Shown: in pieces, positions 49,102 through 57,279 of the stretch | Layout: every line of letters begins with the position of its first letter | Numbering within the stretch: position 1 is the stretch's first letter | Assembly: GCA_021792405.1 (NCBI GenBank) | Contig: JAJYUU010000002.1 | Span: 1 to 64,000, forward strand | Length of the DNA stretch: 64,000 nucleotides | Direction: 5' to 3' | Source of the DNA: Actinomycetes bacterium | GTDB lineage: Bacteria; Actinomycetota; Actinomycetes; Streptosporangiales; Streptosporangiaceae | Notes under the pieces: generated by a model | Seen by the model: only the letters and a program-made list of their open reading frames with translations | What the model was told of the DNA's origin: nothing | Database searches by the model: none | Translations under genes and position numbers: made by a program

Positions 49102-50160
49102 TCAGCCGGCGCCGCCTTGAGCGGGCCGGCCGGTCAGCGTCGCAGGTGGTGCGGTTGAGCCCCGGATGATGAGCTCGGGCGTGAGGTAGAGCACTTTCGC
49201 CGGCCCGGCGCTGCCGTTCAGCCGTTCGAGCAGCAGCCGGGCCGCCTCGGTGCCGACCTGGTAATGAGAGAACGCCAGTGTCGTCAGCGGCGGCCGGAGC
49301 ATGTTGATGAACGGCATGTCGTTGAAGCCGACGACGGACATGTCGGCCGGGCAGCTCAGCCCGGCCTCGTCCAGCGCGAGATAGCAGCCGACCGCGAGCA
49401 TGTCGTTGCCGGCCGCGACGGCCGTGCACGGCTGCCCGTCGGCGAGGATCTGCCGCAGGCAGCGGTGCCCCTCCTCGATCGAGAACGCGCGGGCGAACGC
49501 CAGCCGGCCGGCGGGGACATCCAGGCCAGCCGCCGCCATGCCGGCCCGGAAGCCCCGGTACCTGGCGAGCCCGGTGGACACATCCTGCGGGCCGGCGATG
49601 CAGGCAATGTCGCGATGACCGAGCGATGTCAGGTGACTCACCGCCATTCTGACCCCGAGCTCATTGTCGACGGTTACCGACGGCAGGCTGTTGTCCGCCG
49701 CGATCCGGTTCATCAGGACGACCGGCACCCCGGCCCGGATGGCCTCGGTCAGCAACGGGTTGCGCAGGTGAGCGGTGGCCAGCACGTAACCGTCCACGTG
49801 CCGGGCGCGCATCTGCTCGAACACGCGGCGCTCTCGTGCGTCGTCGCCGTCGGTATTCCCGATGAGCGCGACGTAGCCGTCAGCCTCGAGCCGGTCCTCC
49901 AGGCCGCGGACGATCGGCGGGAAGAGCGGGTTGTTCAGGTCGGGAATGAGCACGCCGATGGTATGCGATCGGCGGGTGCGCAGGCTGCGGGCAACGGCGT
50001 CCGGCTGGTAACCGAGCTCGGCCGCGGCGGCGAGCACCCGGTTGGCGGTGTCCTCACTGACCAGCAGCCTGGTATCCGGGTTCAGCGCCCTTGATGCGGT
50101 GGCTGGGTGCACGCCAGCCTGGCGGGCTACATCGCGCAGCTTCACGGCTGGCTCGGGCAT
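49102..50160 (-). CDS. LacI family regulator (catabolic island, first)
   Basis: The start is the ATG complementary to 50158-50160 with GGAGCGGGAG upstream, giving 352 residues. It has a LacI helix-turn-helix (VKLRDVARQAGVHPATASRALNPDTRLLVSEDTANRVLAAAAELGYQP), the hinge AVARSLRTRRSHTIGVLIPDLNNPLFP, and an effector domain ending GFNDMPFINMLRPPLTTLAFSHYQVG. It is divergent from the aldo/keto reductase gene. Two TGCAAnCG-type operator sites lie between them, and the same motif recurs across the next 12 kb, so this or the second LacI protein probably controls the whole island. Confidence 0.92.
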   Translation of the reverse strand: MPEPAVKLRDVARQAGVHPATASRALNPDTRLLVSEDTANRVLAAAAELGYQPDAVARSLRTRRSHTIGVLIPDLNNPLFPPIVRGLEDRLEADGYVALIGNTDGDDARERRVFEQMRARHVDGYVLATAHLRNPLLTEAIRAGVPVVLMNRIAADNSLPSVTVDNELGVRMAVSHLTSLGHRDIACIAGPQDVSTGLARYRGFRAGMAAAGLDVPAGRLAFARAFSIEEGHRCLRQILADGQPCTAVAAGNDMLAVGCYLALDEAGLSCPADMSVVGFNDMPFINMLRPPLTTLAFSHYQVGTEAARLLLERLNGSAGPAKVLYLTPELIIRGSTAPPATLTGRPAQGGAG

Positions 50161-50302
50161 CGGCGCTCCCGCTCCGCGGGCTTTGCATGGCGTGGTGCTT
50201 GCCCGAATCGTATCCTCCGGAACGGGCGATGGGGACGCCGCGCCCGCAGCCGGGGCGACGACCGGGTCCTGGCGGGCCTGACAGGCCACTGCTAGGCTCA
50301 GG

Positions 50303-50327
50303 GCAAACGATTGCATCAACGGTTGCA
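50303..50327. promoter_or_regulatory. Tandem LacI-type operators before the aldo/keto reductase
   Basis: GCAAACGATTGC (50303-50314) and TCAACGGTTGCA (50316-50327) lie side by side, 13 bp centre to centre. A -10-like TAGGCT (50293-50298) sits just upstream, so binding would block transcription of the reductase gene. Confidence 0.65.
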
Positions 50328-50350
50328 ACGACTCTGGCGATGGAGGGACA

Positions 50351-51323
50351 GTGAGCGCGCTTCCGACTCGCTATCTCGGCGCGGCGCGGCTGGCGGTACC
50401 CGCCGTCGGGCTGGGCTGCATGAGCTTGTCCGGGATGTACGGCACGCCCGAGGAGAGCGTCTCGCTGCGGGTGCTGGACCGAGCGCTCGAGCTGGGGTGC
50501 ACGTTTCTCGACACCTCCGACCAACGAGGAACTGCTCGGACGAGCGCTCGCGGGCCGCCGTGATCAGGTAGTGCTCGCCACGAAGTTCGGGAACGTCCGC
50601 AAGCCTGGCGGCGCATTCCTTAGGGCCAACGGCGATCCGGCGTACGTCCCGCAGGCCTGTGACGCGTCGCTGCGGCGGCTGGGCGTTGACTACATTGACC
50701 TGTACTACCTGCACCGGGTGGATCCGCAGGTGCCGATCGAGGACACGATCGGCGCGATGGCCGAGCTGGTCGCGGCCGGCAAGGTCGGCCACCTGGCGAT
50801 CTCGGAGGCGGCGCCGGCCACTATCAGGCGGGCGCACGCGGTATATCCCATCACCGCGCTCCAGACCGAGTACAGCTTGTGGTCGCGGGAGCCCGAGGCG
50901 GAGATCCTGTCCGTGGTCCGCGAGCTCGGCATCGGCTTCGTTGCCTACGCGCCGATCGGGCGGGGCTTCCTCGCCGGGCGGTTCAGCGACCCGGCAGAGC
51001 TGGCGGACAGTGACGTCCGGCGGCAGCATCCCCGGTTCCTTGGCGACAACTTGCGCTCGAATGCCGGGGTCGCCGCGCGGCTGCGCGCGATCGCCGATGC
51101 TCGCGGCGTGACCCCTGCGCAGCTCGCGCTTGCCTGGCTGCTGGCTCGCGGCGACGACATCGTCCCGATTCCCGGCACGGCTAGCGTGGAACACCTCGAG
51201 CAGAACATCGCCGCCGCGTCCCTGCAGCTCACACAGGACGAGCTGGCGAGCATCGGTGCCGCCTTTCCCCCTGGCACCGCGACCGGTGACCGGTACGCGG
51301 ACATGAGCGTGGTGAACCGCTAA
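50351..51323 (+). pseudogene. Aldo/keto reductase, frameshifted by a short deletion
   Basis: The first frame (from GTG 50351) reads [25 protein letters not shown]...GCTFLDTSD and then goes out of frame at about 50522. The continuation in the next frame is [31 protein letters not shown] and on to a normal C-terminus ([22 protein letters not shown]). The family expects DTSDVYG...NEELLG, so about 17 bp covering the VYG segment are missing. That segment holds the catalytic tyrosine, so even ribosomal frameshifting would not restore activity. The ORF from 50571 keeps 250 residues including the catalytic lysine but lacks the N-terminal strands. Confidence 0.85.
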
Positions 51324-51333
51324 GGCGTAGTCG

Positions 51334-52761
51334 TCACTCCCGGACGAACGCCACGATGACGGCTGCTGCGACGACAAACGACCCGGCCATGACGGCGAAC
51401 GCGATGCTGAAGCCGGCCGCAGTGATGATCCAGCCGAGCGCCGCGGTCCACAGCGATCCGACGCCGAACGAGATGGCGAAGAACGCCCCGAACGACGACC
51501 GCGCGCTGCCGTGCTGGGTGAAGTCGGAGAACACGGCTTGGAGCAGCGGCGACTCGGTGTAGGCCAGGACGCCGACGCAGACCCCGAACATGGCGAGCAT
51601 GGCAACATTGCGGCCGGCGTAACCGAATGCCACCAGCGCCACAGCTCCGCAGGCATACGTCGTGACCAGCGTCCGCAGCCTGCCGAAGCGGTCGGCCAGC
51701 ATGCCGCCGACTACCGGTCCGGCCACGCTCGCCGCCACTACCGCAGTGAACAGGGCTCCGACTGTCAGGGTCGGCAAGTGCAGTCCGCTACGCAGGTAGG
51801 CCGGAACGTAGGTGGTCAGCACGCCAAGCCCGCGACCGCCTGCCGCGATAGTCGAGGCGATCAAGAGTGCTATCACGCGCCGGCCGCGCAACACCGTGCG
51901 CAGCGGCGCGGGCCCCGCCGGGCGGGCGGACTCGTCGTCGCTGGCGGTGCTGTGGTCGCTGGCGGTGCTGTGGTCGCTGGCGGTGCTGTGGTCGCTGGCG
52001 GTGCTGTGGTCGCTGGCGGTGCTGTGGTCGCTGGCGGTGCTGTGGTCGCTGGCGGTGCTGTGGTCGCTGGCAGCCATGGCCCGACCGGCGGCCCCGTCCT
52101 GTCCGTCGGCCCCGTCCTGTCCGCCGGTACTGTCGTGGCCGGTGGCCGCGGCCCGCCGCTCCGCTGGCAGCGCCACCCGGACGATGACCGCGCCGGCCAG
52201 CAGCAAGGCGCCGAGCACGAGCAGCCCGGTGCGCCAGCCGGCCGTCGCGATCACCGCTGACAGGATCAGCGGCGCCGCCACGGTCCCGATGCTGCCCCCG
52301 GCGGTGTGCCAGCTCAGCACGGTAGCCCGACGGTGCGGGAACCGCTGTGACAGATATGCCGAGCCGACCGGATGCTGCGGCCAGCTCACCGCCGCGCCCA
52401 GCACCCTGGCGGCGGCGAACACGCCGAAGGCCGGCGCTACGGCGGCCAGCAAGCTCGCCACGGCCAGCCCGGTATTCTGCGCGGCGATGATCGCGCGGGC
52501 GCTCATCCGCCGCAGCAGGCCTGCGGTGCCCTGCAGGAATCCGCCGAGCAGGCCCGCCGCTGTCAACACGACGCCGAGCACGGCGTAGGAGAGATGAAAC
52601 TGCGCGACCACGAACGGGTAGGCAAGGGCCAGGCCGGCGACGTAAAGATGCTGGATGCCGTGCGCCACGGTCATCACGGTGAGCGCACGGCGGTCGCGCG
52701 CTCCGCGCAGCAGCGGGTCCCGTGGCGTGGTCGGTGCTGTCGCCGGTTCCGCCGGAGTCAC
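51334..52761 (-). CDS. MFS transporter with (DHSTAS)7 central loop
   Basis: This 475-residue major facilitator protein has two six-helix halves. The first contains HGIQHLYVAGLALAYPFVVAQF and GSAYLSQRFPHRRATVLSWHTAGGSIG; the second VGGMLADRFGRLRTLVTTY. The central cytoplasmic loop (about residues 205-275) is a low-complexity insert with seven exact DHSTAS hexapeptides. Direction and substrate are unknown. It is convergent with the broken aldo/keto reductase and followed on its own strand by nothing related. Its place in the island suggests uptake or efflux of an island metabolite. Confidence 0.88.
   Translation of the reverse strand: MTPAEPATAPTTPRDPLLRGARDRRALTVMTVAHGIQHLYVAGLALAYPFVVAQFHLSYAVLGVVLTAAGLLGGFLQGTAGLLRRMSARAIIAAQNTGLAVASLLAAVAPAFGVFAAARVLGAAVSWPQHPVGSAYLSQRFPHRRATVLSWHTAGGSIGTVAAPLILSAVIATAGWRTGLLVLGALLLAGAVIVRVALPAERRAAATGHDSTGGQDGADGQDGAAGRAMAASDHSTASDHSTASDHSTASDHSTASDHSTASDHSTASDHSTASDDESARPAGPAPLRTVLRGRRVIALLIASTIAAGGRGLGVLTTYVPAYLRSGLHLPTLTVGALFTAVVAASVAGPVVGGMLADRFGRLRTLVTTYACGAVALVAFGYAGRNVAMLAMFGVCVGVLAYTESPLLQAVFSDFTQHGSARSSFGAFFAISFGVGSLWTAALGWIITAAGFSIAFAVMAGSFVVAAAVIVAFVRE
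51941..52066 (-). repeat. 18-bp perfect tandem repeat x7
   Basis: CTGGCGGTGCTGTGGTCG is repeated exactly seven times head to tail, with a partial eighth copy. It encodes (DHSTAS) repeats in the MFS central loop. Identical copies point to recent expansion by slippage. Confidence 0.95.
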
Positions 52762-52791
52762 TGAGCACCCGCAGGGCTGGCGGGTGCCCGG

Positions 52792-53856
52792 TCAGGAGAT
52801 CTCACCCAGCCGCTCGGCCAGCCAGTCCGCCGCCTGCGGCCGCCATCGGTAAGTGAGGTTCATGCAGACGTGGTTGCCCTCCTCGAACAGCCACAGGTCG
52901 GCGTTCGGGGCCTCGGTCGCTACCCGTTCGGCGTGCTGCCAGGGGATAAGCCGGTCACGCTTGCCGAAGACCACGATCATGGGCTGGCTCAGCTGACCGA
53001 GCACGCCCTCCAGGGTCAGCCGGGCGGCGAACTCGTAGGTCTCCTCCGGCGTGGTAGTTCCGCTGTTATGCGCGAACGTCGCGAAGCTGTGCGGCGCCCG
53101 GTCGCGGATGAGCGCGCCGTAGTCGTAGGGACCGCCACAGATCACCACCGCCCTGATGCGCGGCTCGAAGGCGGCCGCCCTGGCACCGTAGTAGCCGCCG
53201 AGGCTCACTCCCAGCAGGCCGACCCGGCTCCCGTCGAGGTCGCTGCGGGCGCACAGCACGTCCAGCACGGCGGCCACCGGCGCCTCGAAGTCCGGGCGGA
53301 TCTTGAGGGCATAGCCCGTCTCGCCCTGGCCGGGGCCGTCCAGCGAGAACGTCGCCATTCCGCGCGCCAGGAACACGTTCTCCACCGCGAAGAACTCTTC
53401 CTTGGTGGAGTCAAGGCCGGCGATCAACAGCACCAGTGGCGGTCGCTGCGCACCCGGCGGCCTGCGCAGGTTGCCGATCATGGTGGCGCCATCGAAGCCG
53501 ATCTCCACCCGCTCGGCGGTGGCATCGAGCAGCCGGTGCGCGCGGTTCATGGCTGCCACCGCCTGGTCGGCGGCAACCCGGTGCCTGTCCAGGTCAAGCA
53601 TCCAGACGAACTTGGCGAAGTGATAGCTGAGCGCGGCCCGGACCCAGGCTTCCCCCGCAGTCAGGAGCCGGCCCGCATCCTGCGCCTCACGGGCGAGCGT
53701 CGCGTGCAGGTCGCCGTTAGCGCTCCAGGCCCCGAGCCAGTCCGCCCAGCGCTCGAGCGGACCGGTTACCCGGGCGAAGTCGCCGGGGTCGACGCCCTGG
53801 GCCGTGAACCGCGGGCCCCAGTTGGCCACTGCCGAGGTGATCTCGACGTCCGGCAC
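52792..53856 (-). CDS. Alpha/beta hydrolase with helical N-terminal cap (C-C hydrolase-like)
   Basis: This 354-residue protein has a ~120-residue helical N-terminal domain (RWADWLGAWSANGDLHATLAREAQDAGRLLTAGEAWVRAALSYHFAKFV). A hydrolase core follows with the serine nucleophile in GVSLGGYYGARAAAFEP, the acid near VFGKRDRLIPWQH, and the histidine in LFEEGNHVCMNL. The layout matches the 2,6-dihydroxypseudooxynicotine hydrolase/FrsA-like group, some of which cleave C-C bonds in ketones. It starts on the minus strand facing the second LacI gene, with a LacI operator about 70 bp upstream, so it belongs to the island regulon. Confidence 0.8.
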   Translation of the reverse strand: MPDVEITSAVANWGPRFTAQGVDPGDFARVTGPLERWADWLGAWSANGDLHATLAREAQDAGRLLTAGEAWVRAALSYHFAKFVWMLDLDRHRVAADQAVAAMNRAHRLLDATAERVEIGFDGATMIGNLRRPPGAQRPPLVLLIAGLDSTKEEFFAVENVFLARGMATFSLDGPGQGETGYALKIRPDFEAPVAAVLDVLCARSDLDGSRVGLLGVSLGGYYGARAAAFEPRIRAVVICGGPYDYGALIRDRAPHSFATFAHNSGTTTPEETYEFAARLTLEGVLGQLSQPMIVVFGKRDRLIPWQHAERVATEAPNADLWLFEEGNHVCMNLTYRWRPQAADWLAERLGEIS

Positions 53857-53923
53857 GACCGTCTCCCTCCGTCGCCAGGGCAGGAACGCACGCAGGCCGG
53901 CGTGCTAGGGCGCCTGTCTGCCG

Positions 53924-53935
53924 GCAACCGTTTGC
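53924..53935. promoter_or_regulatory. LacI-type operator between hydrolase and second LacI gene
   Basis: GCAACCGTTTGC is a near-perfect palindrome matching the island consensus. It lies 68 bp upstream of the capped hydrolase start. Confidence 0.65.
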
Positions 53936-54109
53936 ATCGACGCTAACGATGGCCGTCCCGCACTGTCAAGGCCCGACGGCCCGCCTGGGCGCAGGTCGCG
54001 GCCGGTATGCCCGCTCACGGCCAGAGAACCGCGTGGTCAGCGGCTGGTACAGTTTAGTTATCGTTTGGTGCTAGCGTTTGCGATCCGACGCGGAAAGCGG
54101 GGTGGGGCG

Positions 54110-55141
54110 ATGGCTGCGGCGCGCCGTTCTCCCCGGCTCAAGGATGTCGCCGAGGCGGCCGGGGTGCACATCTCCACCGCATCCCGCGCGCTGAACGAGC
54201 GGACCGCCGCACTGCTCAATCCGCAGACCCTGGAGCGCGTGCGGGAGACCGCCGACGGTCTCGGTTACCGGGTGAACGGGATGGCGCGAGCCTTGAAGAC
54301 CAGGCGCTCGCTGTCCATCGGGATGGTCGTCCCCGACATCACCAACCCGTTCTTCCCGCCCACGGTGCGCGGCGCTGAGGACGTTCTGGACCGGGCGGGC
54401 TACTCGCTGCTGCTGTCCAGCACCGACAACGACATGGGCAAGGCCAGGCGCCAGGTCGCGGCCATGCTCGAAAGCCAGGTGGATGGTCTGCTCCTGGCCA
54501 TGGCGCTGCGCGACGACCCGCTGGTGACCGAACTGCGATCGGGCGGCGCTCCGCTCGTGCTGGTCAACAGGACCATCGACCGCGGCGGCGTGTCGGCAGT
54601 CGTTCCGGATGACTTCCACGGCGCGCTCGAGGCAGCCGAGCACCTGTACGCGCTAGGCCATCGCCGGCTGGCGTTCGTCGGCGGACCGCTGGCCACCTCC
54701 AACGGCGCCCGGCGCCGGGCCAGCTTCGACCAGACGGTGGCCCGGCTCGGCCTGAAAGAGGTGGCAGCACTCGAGGCTGTCGCGTTCGACGAGGACGCGG
54801 GTTATGCGACAGCGCAGGACCTGCTCACCAGGCACCCGCGCATCACCGGGGTGGTCGCGGGCAATGACCTGCTGGCGATCGGCATCATCGCCGCGGCCGC
54901 GGAGCGCGGGCTTGCGTGCCCGCAGGACATCTCGGTGGTGGGCTTCAACGACATGCTGCTGGCCGGCCGCCTGCAGCCGCCCCTGACCACGATCCGGATC
55001 CCGCAGTACGACGTCGGCGCGCGGGCGGCGGAGTTGCTCATGTCGCTCGTCGACGATCCGGACCGGAATCCCGAAACGGTGCTGATCTCCGGCGAACTGG
55101 TCATCCGCGGATCCACCGCGGCGCCACGGGCCGCGGACTGA
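54110..55141 (+). CDS. LacI family regulator (catabolic island, second)
   Basis: The start is the ATG at 54110, preceded by a GGTGGGGCG stretch, giving 343 residues; the track ORF begins at a GTG 45 bp earlier. The helix-turn-helix (SPRLKDVAEAAGVHISTASRALNERTAALLNPQTLERVRETADGLGYRV) and hinge ARALKTRRSLSIGMVVPDITNPFFPP are intact. The effector domain ends GFNDMLLAGRLQPPLTTIRIPQYDVG. The two LacI proteins of this island share the same build, so they may bind the same operator. Degenerate CGTTTGC half-sites in its own leader (54060-54082) suggest autoregulation. Confidence 0.92.
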   Translation: MAAARRSPRLKDVAEAAGVHISTASRALNERTAALLNPQTLERVRETADGLGYRVNGMARALKTRRSLSIGMVVPDITNPFFPPTVRGAEDVLDRAGYSLLLSSTDNDMGKARRQVAAMLESQVDGLLLAMALRDDPLVTELRSGGAPLVLVNRTIDRGGVSAVVPDDFHGALEAAEHLYALGHRRLAFVGGPLATSNGARRRASFDQTVARLGLKEVAALEAVAFDEDAGYATAQDLLTRHPRITGVVAGNDLLAIGIIAAAAERGLACPQDISVVGFNDMLLAGRLQPPLTTIRIPQYDVGARAAELLMSLVDDPDRNPETVLISGELVIRGSTAAPRAAD

Positions 55142-55150
55142 CGCGGGAGC

Positions 55151-55252
55151 CTCCTGACGCCGGCGGCTCCTGACGCCGGCGACTCCTGACGCGCGGGGCG
55201 CTCCTGGCTCTGGCTGATCCCGCCGTGTTGGCTCTGGCTGATCCTGCCGTGC
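55151..55252. repeat. Intergenic minisatellites
   Basis: CTCCTGACGCCGGCGG is repeated about three times (55151-55196), followed by two copies of a ~24-bp unit TGGCTCTGGCTGATCCYGCC (55205-55252). They lie between the second LacI gene and the promoter of the ThDP-enzyme operon, outside any convincing gene. Confidence 0.7.
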
Positions 55253-55273
55253 CCTGGCTCCCGGGGCCTGCCC

Positions 55274-55319
55274 TTGACAATCCAGGCGCGGGTGCGCGAG
55301 CATTCTGCAAACGGTTGCA
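55274..55319 (+). promoter_or_regulatory. Promoter and LacI-type operator of the ThDP-enzyme operon
   Basis: A consensus -35 TTGACA (55274-55279) is followed about 20 bp later by a poor -10 region, which abuts TGCAAACGGTTGCA (55306-55319). This is the most symmetrical copy of the island operator. The arrangement suits repression of the four-gene operon that follows. Confidence 0.65.
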
Positions 55320-55353
55320 CTTTCACCCTCTGCGGGCATCTCGTGCAGGTCGG

Positions 55354-57273
55354 ATGCCGGAAAGGCCGGTCGTCGGCGTGGATCCGCACCCAGGCGGGCA
55401 AGGCACCCGGATCGCGGTGGCGGGCCGGGCTCCGGCGCCAGGTGACAGCGGGCAGGGGCCCGCCAGCCACGGCGGGGCGCTCCTGGTGAGCCTGCTGGCC
55501 GAGCACGGCGTCCGGCACGTTTTCGGCGTTCCCGGCGGGCAGACGCTGGCGCTGTACGACGCGATCCTGGACCGGGCGCCGGCCATCGTGCACGTGCTGA
55601 CGCGGGATGAGCGGTCGGCCGCCTACGCGGCCGACGGGTACGCGCGGGTGACCGGGCAGGCCGGCATCTGCGATGCGACGGTCGGGCCGGGCGCGGCCAA
55701 GCTGCCGTCTGGGCTCGGCGAGGCGCTGGGTGCGTCGATCCCGGTCATCGCGCTGGTCAGCGATCTGCCCACGCGGATGGCAGCACACCGCTACCGGGGC
55801 GCCGCGTCGCAGGCGCTCGACCAGGCAGCGCTGCTGGCACCGGTAACCAAATGGCTGGCCGCCATCCCGGACGCGGCCTCGATGCCCGGTCTTGTCCGGC
55901 AGGCCTTCAGGACCGCGACAAGCGGCCGGCCGGGGCCGGTCGCGCTGCTGCTGCCGCAGGACGTGCTGGACGGTCCGGCTGCGCCGGCGGTACCGCACCT
56001 GGGTTCGCTTCGGTTCGGCGCCTTCCCGGCGTTCCGCCCGCCGCCCGAGCCTGCCGACGTCATCGCCGCGGCGCGGGTGCTCCGTCGGGCCGCCCGCCCG
56101 TTCCTGCTGGCCGGCGGCGGTGTTATGCACTCGGGCGCCGGCCCGGCGGTCACGGCACTGGCGCAGCGCCTGTCGGCAGCCGTCGGGACGACGCTGACTG
56201 GCAAGGGAGCGATCGCGGAGGACCATCCGCTGAGCGTCGGCGTGACCGGCACGATGGGCAGCAGCGCGGCCGCCGCCGCACTCGCCGAAGCCGACGTCGT
56301 GCTGCTCGCCGGGGCCAAGGCCAGCGGCGGCGCCACCTACGGATGGGCACTTCCGCGGCCCGGCCAGGACGTGGTCCAGCTTGACATCGACCCGGCAGAG
56401 CTGGGCAGGGCGTTCGGCCTCACCGCCGGGCTGCTCGCCGACGCGCGGGCGGGCCTGGAGGCCCTGCTGGCCGAACTCGGCGGTGGCACCGAAACCGGTG
56501 GCGCCGACACCGGTAGCGCGGCCACGGATACCGGCCGCGGCGAGAGTGAACCGGGCCGCGGCGAGGGCGAACCGGACCGCGGCCAGTGGCGGGCGCGGCT
56601 GGCGGAACTCGCGGCGGACTGGCGAACGGCGCGCGACCGGGAGCGGGCCAGCGACGCCGTGCCCATCGCGCCGCAGCGCGTGCTCGCCGCGCTCGAGCAG
56701 GCCCTCGGGCCAGCCGACCGGCTTATCTGTGACGCCAGCCTGGCCAGCGGCTGGGGCGGGGTCTACTTCGAGCAGCGGCTGCCGGGGCGCCAGGTCATAA
56801 GCCCGCGCGGGCTGGCGGGGCTTGGCTACGCTGTGCCGGCCGCGATCGGCGCTGCCACGGCCGTCGCGGCGACGGACGGGCCGGCCGGCCGCACGGTGGT
56901 GCTGACCGGCGATGGCGCGCTTGGCTACGCAGTCGGCGAGCTGGCCACACTGACCGAGCTCGGACTGCCCGTTTCCATAGTCGTGCTGAACAACCGCTCC
57001 CTCGGCTGGATCCGCTGGTACCGGCGGATCACCTTCGGCCGCGGCTACGAAGACGACGACTTCGCCGACATCGCCTATGCCGAGGTCGCCCGCGGCTTCG
57101 GACTGCACGCCGAGCGCGTCACCGAGCCCGCTGGACTGGCCGCAGCGCTGGCGGCCGCGCTGCGCAGCGACGGCCCGGCGCTGGTCGACGTCGTCACGCA
57201 GGCGTGGGAAACGCCGATTGGCGCTCACCGCAAGGCGGTCGCGCAGGGCGCTGCCGCGGGATACGGAGGCTGA
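55354..57273 (+). CDS. Thiamine-diphosphate-dependent enzyme (acetolactate-synthase-like)
   Basis: Starting at the ATG at 55354 gives 639 residues. The three ThDP-enzyme domains are visible. The Pyr domain has the catalytic glutamate in LTRDERSAAYAADGYARVTG. A central domain (about residues 215-350) follows. The PP domain has the GDG...NN diphosphate motif (LTGDGALGYAVGELATLTELGLPVSIVVLNN). A glycine/glutamate repeat linker (about residues 375-410) separates the last two. The family covers acetolactate synthases, decarboxylases and C-C lyases. No regulatory small subunit is present, so a catabolic decarboxylase or ligase role is likelier than valine synthesis. It leads the operon with creatininase, alcohol dehydrogenase and aldolase genes. 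Confidence 0.88.
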   Translation: MPERPVVGVDPHPGGQGTRIAVAGRAPAPGDSGQGPASHGGALLVSLLAEHGVRHVFGVPGGQTLALYDAILDRAPAIVHVLTRDERSAAYAADGYARVTGQAGICDATVGPGAAKLPSGLGEALGASIPVIALVSDLPTRMAAHRYRGAASQALDQAALLAPVTKWLAAIPDAASMPGLVRQAFRTATSGRPGPVALLLPQDVLDGPAAPAVPHLGSLRFGAFPAFRPPPEPADVIAAARVLRRAARPFLLAGGGVMHSGAGPAVTALAQRLSAAVGTTLTGKGAIAEDHPLSVGVTGTMGSSAAAAALAEADVVLLAGAKASGGATYGWALPRPGQDVVQLDIDPAELGRAFGLTAGLLADARAGLEALLAELGGGTETGGADTGSAATDTGRGESEPGRGEGEPDRGQWRARLAELAADWRTARDRERASDAVPIAPQRVLAALEQALGPADRLICDASLASGWGGVYFEQRLPGRQVISPRGLAGLGYAVPAAIGAATAVAATDGPAGRTVVLTGDGALGYAVGELATLTELGLPVSIVVLNNRSLGWIRWYRRITFGRGYEDDDFADIAYAEVARGFGLHAERVTEPAGLAAALAAALRSDGPALVDVVTQAWETPIGAHRKAVAQGAAAGYGG

Positions 57274-57279
57274 CAGTCC

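Noticed and set aside
51941-52066. Seven 18-bp repeats as a CRISPR-like array
   Set aside because: There are no spacers; units are directly adjacent, in frame and coding.
55354-57273. ThDP enzyme as biosynthetic acetolactate synthase IlvB
   Set aside because: No IlvN or IlvC neighbours; it is under a LacI-type operator in a catabolic operon.
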